Notes under the pieces: generated by a model
The model's database searches: none
The model's input: the letters and a program-made list of their open reading frames with translations, nothing else
Told to the model about the DNA's origin: nothing
Assembly: GCA_024276255.1 (NCBI GenBank)
Contig: JAJRXO010000329.1
Location: forward strand, 1-13,987
Direction of reading: 5' to 3'
Source of the DNA: Chloroflexota bacterium
Lineage (GTDB): Bacteria; Chloroflexota; Anaerolineae; J102
DNA: 13,987 nucleotides
Shown: piece after piece, positions 6,572 to 13,987 of the stretch
How the letters are laid out: every line of letters begins with the position of its first letter
Numbering within the stretch: position 1 is the first letter of the stretch
Program-made: the position numbers and the translations under genes

Positions 6572-8128
6572 ATGGCCACTAATACCCAAACCCTGAGTCA
6601 AATAGTCGGCGTTCTCGTTCGACCGCGGCTGATCCAGAAGATCATCGAGGATAATCCCTATCGCTCCACCAACCTGATCGCCATTTTTTCCTGCACTGCT
6701 TTTGCCTCTGTTATCAGTGGTGTGCTTGTTCCGGACAAGGCCTCCATGGCATTGATGCAGGATATCGTGCTGCCGTTGGTCATCGGCCTTGTCTTTGGCA
6801 TACCCATTCTCAATGGCGTCGCCGCCTTACTCGATGCCGTGGTTACACGGCTTGGCGGTGATCTTTCGCAGGAGGAGGCTCGCAGCGTGATCGCCTGGGC
6901 CGCGTTGCCCTCAGCCCTGTTCAATATCCCCTGGTTCCTGTATGAGATCGCCGATCATGTTTTGCATGTTGGAGACCTGGCTTACGAAATCGCCATTTTC
7001 TCTATTCTGTGGTTGGTCCTCTGCCTCTGGGGCCTGGCCATCCTCAATCCTGTACTCAGCGGCATCAGCGGGATGACGATGGGCCGCACGGTGATTGCGG
7101 TGGTGGGGACGTACGGCAGCCTGACTTTGATCGTGGGTGGCATGTTCGCCTTCATGACATTGGGTCTGCAGGCCATGAACCTCCTGAGTTTCAATGTCTC
7201 GCCCCATCTGGAAGCGGCAGTTCTTACGGCCGGGGCAGTGTTGATGATCGTTGTCGGCCTGCAGCGACAGAATCAAAGCGAGGTATCGCATGCGGAGACG
7301 TTACTGGCAGAATGGCGCCCCGGCGAGTTACCGGATATGGAAGCGCTTGATATGGCTAGGCCATTGAGTGAGCGTGTGTGGCAGCCGCTGTGGGAGCGGG
7401 CGCGGCATTACGGCATGGCGATCACGCCCGCCGATCAGATACGGGAAATGCAAATGCAATTGATCCGGGCCGGTCGGCCCTACAACATGGGCGTGACCGA
7501 TTTCCTGGGCATGCGTTTGATCGTCAGCGCACTCATGGGCATCGCCTTTTTCTTTTTCTCCTCGTTACTGCCCATGACGCCGAAGATAAACCGTATTTTG
7601 CTCACCGTGGTCGGCTTCAGTCTGGGCATCTACCTGCCGACTTCATGGTTGAAGAGCCAGATCAACAAGCGCCGCAAAGAAATCCAGCGCTCGTTGCCCG
7701 ATGCACTCGATATGCTTACGATCTGTGTAGAAGCAGGTCTGGGCTTTGATGGCGCCTTGCAGCGAGTAGCCAGCAACTGGAACAATGCGTTGGGCCAGGA
7801 GATCAGCTATGTGTTGCACGAAATGCGCGTGGGCGTACGCCGCAGCGATGCCCTGCGCCACCTGGTCGATCGTACCGCCGTGCCCGATCTGGCCAGCCTG
7901 GTAGCCCTGTTGGTACAGGCCGATCGCCTGGGTGTTCCCCTGAGCAACGTGCTCAAGAGTCAGTCGCAGCAACTGCGCATGCGTCGTCGCCAGCGGGCAG
8001 AAGAGGAGGCTCATAAGGCTCCCGTAAAAATGCTTTTGCCCCTCTCCCTGTTCATCCTCCCTGCTACCATGGCCGTGGTGCTGGGACCCGCCATCCCCCG
8101 CTTCGTCGAAATGATGAGCAGTTTCTAA
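6572..8128 (+). CDS. tadC: TadC platform protein with fused N-terminal Yip1-like domain
   Basis: 518 residues, against roughly 300 for ordinary TadC. The C-terminal part (from about 212) is TadC: a membrane helix, 'MARPLSERVWQPLWERARHY' (261-280), two membrane spans (312-358), the GspF domain with 'IQRSLPDALDMLTICVEAGLGFDGALQRVA' spread over 371-400, and a terminal span. The first ~205 residues are a multi-span membrane domain that resembles Yip1: 'VRPRLIQKIIEDNP' near the start, a 'LGGDLSQEEARSVIAWAALP' middle (94-113), and 'WLVLCLWGLAILNPVLSG' then 'TVIAVVGTYGSLTLIVGG' late. The frame is open throughout with no internal stop and no evident second start with a good ribosome site, so the two domains seem to be one protein. 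GGAGGT at 6558-6563 is 8 nt before the ATG. The TadC part is sure; the Yip1 call rests on pattern memory. Confidence 0.88.
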   Translation: MATNTQTLSQIVGVLVRPRLIQKIIEDNPYRSTNLIAIFSCTAFASVISGVLVPDKASMALMQDIVLPLVIGLVFGIPILNGVAALLDAVVTRLGGDLSQEEARSVIAWAALPSALFNIPWFLYEIADHVLHVGDLAYEIAIFSILWLVLCLWGLAILNPVLSGISGMTMGRTVIAVVGTYGSLTLIVGGMFAFMTLGLQAMNLLSFNVSPHLEAAVLTAGAVLMIVVGLQRQNQSEVSHAETLLAEWRPGELPDMEALDMARPLSERVWQPLWERARHYGMAITPADQIREMQMQLIRAGRPYNMGVTDFLGMRLIVSALMGIAFFFFSSLLPMTPKINRILLTVVGFSLGIYLPTSWLKSQINKRRKEIQRSLPDALDMLTICVEAGLGFDGALQRVASNWNNALGQEISYVLHEMRVGVRRSDALRHLVDRTAVPDLASLVALLVQADRLGVPLSNVLKSQSQQLRMRRRQRAEEEAHKAPVKMLLPLSLFILPATMAVVLGPAIPRFVEMMSSF

Positions 8129-8144
8129 TTAACGGAGTCCCCTA

Positions 8145-10013
8145 ATGACTGAAAGCGCAAGCATGCAAGATCCCCGCTATGAAGAGATCGTCAACGCCAT
8201 GCAGCGCGCCGATTGGTCGGAGGCGCAAAAGCTGCTGCACGAACTGCAAGCCGAATACCCTGATGATTCCGCCCTGAAGGAGCTGGCAGAGGATATCGAG
8301 TACAAAGCGAAACTGAATCGCTACTGGAGCGCCCGGCTGTCCACGATATTTGCCCGCTGGCCCCGGATGAACGGCATGCGTCTCCTGCGCTGGTTTGTCG
8401 GCTTTGGCGTCATCGGCATTGTCGCTTTCCTTGTGCTTACCATCAATCGCGGCTTGATCCAGCCCAAGTTCGAGGCCCAGGCTGAGGCCACGAAGGTCGC
8501 CGTCCTGATTGCCAATGGCGATCAGGCCTATGCCAGTGGCGATTACCTGGCGGCCATGGATGCCTATTTGCAGGCCGACAAAATGAAGCCCGGCGATCCT
8601 GATGTCGCGGCAGCCATCGAACGGGCGCGCACCAAACTTGGTGTGGCCCAGAAATATGAGCAGGCCATTGAGGCCATTAACAACCTCAATTATAAACAGG
8701 CCGAAAAATTACTGAAGGAGATTCAGCAGGTCTCGCCGCATTACGGCGATGTAGATGAGCTGCTACCGAATATTCAAGCCCAGTCTGAGTTGGATCAATG
8801 GTTTTACGCGGCCGAGCTGGCGTTCGAACGCCAGCAATGGGACGAGGCCATTGCCGGCTACGAACGGATCATGAGCACGAACGCAGCTTTTCATGAGAAC
8901 AATGTCAGAAAGCATCTCAGCGAAGCATATGAACGTCTGGCAGCGGCGCAGCTTCAGGCCGAGACCCTCACCCCTGAAGCGATTGACAGCACCATCGACA
9001 TCTTGCGCAAGCAGATACGGCTGGAGCCTGATAATCGCACAGCCCTGCTGCGGGTGACGCAACTTGCGCTCTACAAGCAGGCTCTGGAGGCCATGCAGCA
9101 GGAAGACTATCACACGGCTATACCTATCCTGGAACAGATCATGCAACAACCTCACGATCTGTTGGGGAATCACATCAATCAGACCCTGTACCGCGCCTAC
9201 CTGGGAGAGGGCGATGATGCCCTGGCCACGGGTGAATCGCAGCTGGCTTCCGACTACTACGCCAAGGCCGCCAACGTACCCGATATCGACACCGCCGAAG
9301 CACAGTTGCGACTGGAAGTCTCGATGTCCAGCGTGCCCCCCACGCCAACCGCCACTCCTACCCCCACGCCCACGGCCACGCCCACGCCCATAGCACCCAC
9401 CCCTACCCCTGCACCCACCCCCACGCCGGCTCCTATCAGCTGGTACAAAGGATGGATTGCCTTCCTCAGCGATCGGGATGGCGACAAAGGCCTGTTCGTC
9501 ATGCGTCCTGATGGCAAAGGCGTGCGCCGTCTGAACGACTCAGACAAAGCCGCTTACAAAGAGCTGTATGAGCGCGAACACTGGTCGCCCGACGGCACCA
9601 CGCATGTATACGCAGAAGCCCCCAATGGTCAACGGGACACCAACATCTTCATTTTCCGCACGGATTTGCCGGAGGGTTGGGAGCGGCGCTTCATGCTCAC
9701 TGACTGGGGCGGCCTGGAATACGATCCCGTCTGGTCGCCGGATGATCAATGGATTGCTTTCGTGGCCACCCATACCGGCAACGATGAAATCTGGCGCATG
9801 CGTCCCGATGGCAGTGAGAAAATGCAGCTCACGGTCAACACCTGGGAGTGGGACAAGCATCCCACCTGGTCACCCGACGGTCAATATATTGCCTTTTTCT
9901 CCAACCGCGTCACCGGTCGTAAACAGATCTGGGTGATGAAAGCCGACGGCACAGGCCAGCAAAACATCTCCAATAATGAATATAACGACTGGGATCCGGT
10001 GTGGATCAAATAA
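8145..10013 (+). CDS. Membrane-anchored TPR protein with C-terminal PD40/TolB-like beta-propeller repeats
   Basis: 622 residues in four parts. A short N-terminal helical repeat (8-58, cytoplasmic) precedes one membrane span (about 82-100). A long TPR-like helical region follows (about 115-390), with repeats such as 'GDQAYASGDYLAAMDAYLQADKMKPGD' at 125-151. Next is a Pro/Thr/Ala linker (398-430, PTPTPTA type), then a PD40/WD40-like domain (433-622) with at least three repeats showing SPDG-x-IAF and 'IWxMxxDG' patterns (480-483, 531-540, 577-604). The TPR part likely stands in for the TadD accessory protein of Tad systems. The PD40 part would face outward and may bind peptidoglycan, sugar or a partner protein; that is inference. 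ACGGAG at 8132-8137 is 7 nt before the ATG; the gap after tadC is 16 nt. Confidence 0.85.
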   Translation: MTESASMQDPRYEEIVNAMQRADWSEAQKLLHELQAEYPDDSALKELAEDIEYKAKLNRYWSARLSTIFARWPRMNGMRLLRWFVGFGVIGIVAFLVLTINRGLIQPKFEAQAEATKVAVLIANGDQAYASGDYLAAMDAYLQADKMKPGDPDVAAAIERARTKLGVAQKYEQAIEAINNLNYKQAEKLLKEIQQVSPHYGDVDELLPNIQAQSELDQWFYAAELAFERQQWDEAIAGYERIMSTNAAFHENNVRKHLSEAYERLAAAQLQAETLTPEAIDSTIDILRKQIRLEPDNRTALLRVTQLALYKQALEAMQQEDYHTAIPILEQIMQQPHDLLGNHINQTLYRAYLGEGDDALATGESQLASDYYAKAANVPDIDTAEAQLRLEVSMSSVPPTPTATPTPTPTATPTPIAPTPTPAPTPTPAPISWYKGWIAFLSDRDGDKGLFVMRPDGKGVRRLNDSDKAAYKELYEREHWSPDGTTHVYAEAPNGQRDTNIFIFRTDLPEGWERRFMLTDWGGLEYDPVWSPDDQWIAFVATHTGNDEIWRMRPDGSEKMQLTVNTWEWDKHPTWSPDGQYIAFFSNRVTGRKQIWVMKADGTGQQNISNNEYNDWDPVWIK

Positions 10014-10167
10014 ACCATATCGGCGGATTATCCGGTGACAGCAAAGCCGGGGCCGCCGATGACCCCCCCTAAGATACAGTCTCACAGACTGTGCAAGCGA
10101 TTGGATGCTGAGAAATCGACCAGGTTATGAGCGTTCCAATTGAGTGATCCTCGCTGGAGGTGAAACA
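10014..10167 (+). other. Gap before cpaF with two hairpins
   Basis: No gene is seen. ATCGGCGG (10019-10026) pairs with CCGCCGAT (10053-10060), with a smaller CCGG/CCGG pairing inside. ACAGTCT (10076-10082) pairs with AGACTGT (10086-10092) across a 3-nt loop. Neither is followed by a T-run, so neither is a canonical intrinsic terminator. The gap could carry a promoter for cpaF, but I cannot point to convincing -35 and -10 boxes. Confidence 0.6.
10156..10161 (+). promoter_or_regulatory. Shine-Dalgarno site that sets the cpaF start
   Basis: GGAGGT lies 6 nt before the ATG at 10168. An in-frame GTG at 10144 lies upstream of this site and would put it inside the gene, so 10168 is preferred. Confidence 0.8.
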
Positions 10168-11592
<1,425 letters not shown>

Positions 11593-11614
11593 TACCCTGC
11601 CACCCCCTCCCCAC

Positions 11615-11640
11615 CCGGCGTTGCCTCCTCCCGACGCCGG
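11615..11640 (+). repeat. Small inverted repeat next to the terminator
   Basis: CCGGCGT (11615-11621) and ACGCCGG (11634-11640) form a 7-bp stem with a 12-nt loop. It directly abuts the terminator stem and may act with it as a double hairpin at the end of the tad transcript. Confidence 0.5.
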
Positions 11641-11641
11641 T

Positions 11642-11681
11642 CGCCCCTTCCGATCGTCAAGAATTGGAAGGGGCGTTTTTT
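11642..11681 (+). terminator. Rho-independent terminator of the tad operon
   Basis: A perfect 10-bp stem, CGCCCCTTCC (11642-11651) with GGAAGGGGCG (11666-11675), has a 14-nt loop and is followed by six Ts (11676-11681). It lies between the convergent cpaF and molybdenum hydroxylase genes. On the - strand no T-run follows the stem, so it serves mainly the + strand transcript. Confidence 0.92.
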
Positions 11682-11740
11682 ATGTTGGGCGTCTCAGGCG
11701 AGGCAGTCGCAACGCCAAACAGCGGCCGTACCGCAAAGAA

Positions 11741-13987
11741 TCAGGCGCTCGGGTTGTCGTGCAGGGCCCGCCACACTCGTTCCGGCGTGAAGGGAATCTC
11801 GCGGATGCGAACACCGGTGGCATTGTAGATGGCATTGGCCATGGCCGGGGCCACGCCATCCTTGGGTATCTCGGCCACCGCTTTGGCGCCAAAGGGGCCG
11901 GTCGGCTCCACCGTCTGCACCAGATACACATCGATCTCCGGCATCTCATCCGCACGATAGATCTTGTAAGGGCCAAAGCTGGGGTTGAGCAAGCGTCCCT
12001 GGGCGTCGTAGGCCATTTCCTCGCAGTGAGCATAGCCCAGCGCCTGGGTCATGCCGCCCTCCACCTGGCCGCTGGCCGTGAGCGGATTTATGGCGACGCC
12101 ACAATCCACAGCCATCACCATCTTCTGCACTGTCACCTGCCCGGTTTCGATATCCACCTCCAGTTCCACAAATTGACCGGCAAATGGCGGGGGCGAGTCG
12201 GGCGAGACAAAGGAGGCGGTGGCCATGAGCTGGCGCTGTTGATCCGTGTGCAGGGCATGCAGGGCAATGGCCTCCAGCGACAGTGAACGCCCGTCGGGGG
12301 CATGGGCATGTCGATCGCGCAGTTCGACGGCCGACCAGTCCTCCAGGCCCAGCATCAGGCCTGCCCGTTCCCGGATCTGTTCGGCCAGGGCTTCAGCGGC
12401 CCGTTTGACGGCTGTGCCCGAGATGTATGTCGTACTCGAGGCATAGGCGCCGGTATCGAAGGGCGTCATATCCGTGTCGCTGGAATATACGATGATATCC
12501 TCTAAGGGCACCCCCAGCACCTCGGCGGCCATCTGCGCCAGCACGGTGTCTGAACCCGTGCCCAGATCAGTGGCCCCTACCAGCAGGTTGAAAGAACCAT
12601 CGTCATTGATCTTGATGCTGGCAGCTCCCATGTCCATGCCCGGGATAGCGGTGCCGTGCATGCACACAGCCATGCCGATGCCGCGACGGATGTGCGGTCG
12701 TTCCGGGGGCGCTTTCCATTGCGGATCATTGCGGCGCTCCCAGCCGATGGCCTGCATGCCGCGAGCAACGCATTCCTCCAGGCCGCTGCTGAGGACGACG
12801 GGGATCTGCGTGGGGTCGGGATCGCCCTCGCCAAGCTGGGGCGCGATGTCCAGGGGATCGCCGGGCTTGACCCAGTTTTTGCGTTTGAATTCGATTACAT
12901 CCATGCCCAGGGCCTCGGCGATCTCCTCCATGTGGCTTTCCAGGGCAAAATGCGCCTGGGGCGCGCCATAGCCCCGGTAGGCGCCGGGCACCGGGATGTT
13001 GGTATAGGCGACATAACAATCATAACGTTTGTTCGGGCAGTTGTAGGTGCTGAGCCCGCGCAGGCCGGTGACGATCTGCACGGTAAGGCCATGCGTGGCG
13101 TATGCGCCGGTGTTGCCGATCACCGTCATCTGCTGGGCGACGAGGGCGCCGTCCTTGTTGACCCCGGTCTTAAAGCGGATGGTCTGCGGATGGCGGGTAC
13201 GGCTGGAGCGGAATTCTTCCTCGCGGGTCAGTTCCAGGCGCACCGGACGGTCGGTGATCATCACCAGATGCCCCACGATATCCTCGATCAGCATTTCTTG
13301 CTTGGCGCCAAAGCCACCGCCAATCCGCGGTTTGATCACGCGGATACGACGTACAGGCAGGCCCAGCAGGGGCGCTACCATGCGTCGTACGTGGAAGGGG
13401 ACCTGGGTGGAGGTGCGCAGCACCAGACGCTCGTCCGCATCCCAGTAGCCAATACAGATGTGGGGCTCAATCGGCGCCTGCTGCACCTGATGCACCCGAT
13501 AGCGGTGCTCGAAAACATAGTCTGCCTGCGCAAAACCGGCGTCCACATCGCCCGTTTGCGCCTGGATGTGATGGCTGATGTTGCGGCCGGCATCATAGGC
13601 GCCCTCCATGTCGGGCTCGTCGTGGATCACGGGGGCATCTCCGGCAATGGCCTCGTTTTCGTCGAAAACCGCGGGCAGAACTTCGTATGTGACCTTGATG
13701 CGGCGGATAGCTTCGTCTGCGATCTCCTGGCTTTCGGCCGCCACGGCCGCCACTCGATCACCTACGTAGCGCACCTTGTTGTCGAAACTGACCTGATCAT
13801 GGGGCTTGGGGTTGGGCCAGGTCTGGCCGCCGGAGGCATAGCGCACCCGCGGGATGTTCTTGTAGTGAATGACGGCGTGTACGCCGGGCAATGCCCGCGC
13901 TTCGCTGTCATCGATGTCGATAATGCGGGCATGGGCATGGGGGCTGGTGAGCAGGCGGGCATAGAGCATCCCCCGCATCTCGATATC
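11741..13987 (-). CDS. Xanthine dehydrogenase family molybdopterin-binding large subunit (5' end cut by window)
   Basis: At least 748 residues of a molybdenum hydroxylase large subunit, running off the right edge. The frame is open past the first in-window ATG (13978) and the residues before it (Asp-Ile-Glu) fit the family, so the true start lies outside. Domains in order: the aldehyde oxidase/xanthine dehydrogenase a/b hammerhead (GMLYARLLTSPHAHARI...ALPGVHAV), then the two molybdopterin-binding domains. Motifs include GGGFGAKQEMLIED (about 13283-13327), AYRGYGAPQ (about 12956-12982), ATDLGTGSDTVLAQ, and near the C-terminus GAKAVAEIPKDG, where the Glu codon at 11870-11872 fits the catalytic base. 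The loop reads AYRGYGAPQ, not the AYRCSFR of form I CO dehydrogenase, so CoxL is unlikely. The substrate (purine, nicotinate, aldehyde or other) cannot be told. FAD and 2Fe-2S subunits would be expected outside the window. Confidence 0.9.
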   Translation of the reverse strand, partial: DIEMRGMLYARLLTSPHAHARIIDIDDSEARALPGVHAVIHYKNIPRVRYASGGQTWPNPKPHDQVSFDNKVRYVGDRVAAVAAESQEIADEAIRRIKVTYEVLPAVFDENEAIAGDAPVIHDEPDMEGAYDAGRNISHHIQAQTGDVDAGFAQADYVFEHRYRVHQVQQAPIEPHICIGYWDADERLVLRTSTQVPFHVRRMVAPLLGLPVRRIRVIKPRIGGGFGAKQEMLIEDIVGHLVMITDRPVRLELTREEEFRSSRTRHPQTIRFKTGVNKDGALVAQQMTVIGNTGAYATHGLTVQIVTGLRGLSTYNCPNKRYDCYVAYTNIPVPGAYRGYGAPQAHFALESHMEEIAEALGMDVIEFKRKNWVKPGDPLDIAPQLGEGDPDPTQIPVVLSSGLEECVARGMQAIGWERRNDPQWKAPPERPHIRRGIGMAVCMHGTAIPGMDMGAASIKINDDGSFNLLVGATDLGTGSDTVLAQMAAEVLGVPLEDIIVYSSDTDMTPFDTGAYASSTTYISGTAVKRAAEALAEQIRERAGLMLGLEDWSAVELRDRHAHAPDGRSLSLEAIALHALHTDQQRQLMATASFVSPDSPPPFAGQFVELEVDIETGQVTVQKMVMAVDCGVAINPLTASGQVEGGMTQALGYAHCEEMAYDAQGRLLNPSFGPYKIYRADEMPEIDVYLVQTVEPTGPFGAKAVAEIPKDGVAPAMANAIYNATGVRIREIPFTPERVWRALHDNPSA

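Noticed and set aside
11741..13987. Form I CO dehydrogenase large subunit (CoxL)
   Set aside because: The active-site loop reads AYRGYGAPQ, not the AYRCSFR signature.

Overview
The window is GC-rich bacterial DNA. It carries an almost complete tight-adherence (Tad/Flp) type IV pilus locus on the + strand (about 680-11592). Facing it on the - strand is the 5'-truncated gene of a molybdenum hydroxylase large subunit (11741 to the right edge). Several traits point to Chloroflexota, perhaps an Anaerolineae/Caldilineae-type lineage: a TadG-like protein without a von Willebrand domain, a TPR protein with a long Pro/Thr 'PTPTP' linker and PD40 repeats inside the tad operon, and a CpaE-type ATPase. 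This assignment is inference from gene content; no marker gene is present.

Layout. 1-679 has no convincing gene. It holds a cluster of short palindromes whose stems differ but whose apex is almost always TGAA or its complement TTCA, followed by the leader of the pilin gene. 680-880 is the Flp prepilin, followed by a perfect 12-bp stem-loop. 1031-1414 is a TadE-like pseudopilin. 1415-1610 contains a rho-independent terminator, and the left arm of that terminator is also perfectly complementary (17 bp) to the end of tadE, so the two structures exclude each other. 1611-2894 is a TadG-like protein with a His/Asp/Gly/Ser repeat. 2910-3706 is cpaB, broken by a one-base frameshift. 3719-4909 is cpaE/tadZ, 4914-5594 the prepilin peptidase, 5604-6554 tadB, and 6572-8128 tadC with an N-terminal Yip1-like membrane domain fused to it. 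8145-10013 is a membrane-anchored TPR protein with a C-terminal PD40 domain. After a 154-bp gap with two hairpins comes 10168-11592, the motor ATPase cpaF/tadA, closed by a strong intrinsic terminator at 11642-11681.

How the parts work together. The peptidase cleaves the Flp leader and probably those of the TadE/TadG pseudopilins. CpaF hydrolyses ATP to drive the TadB/TadC inner-membrane platform. CpaE localises the machine and CpaB belongs to the export complex. The TPR-PD40 protein occupies the place of the usual TadD-like TPR accessory factor. No secretin (CpaC/RcpA) gene is seen, which fits a cell without a classical outer membrane. The hairpin after flp and the terminator after tadE would let the cell make far more pilin than assembly machinery. 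The xanthine-dehydrogenase-type gene is a separate, convergent unit with no evident link to the pilus.
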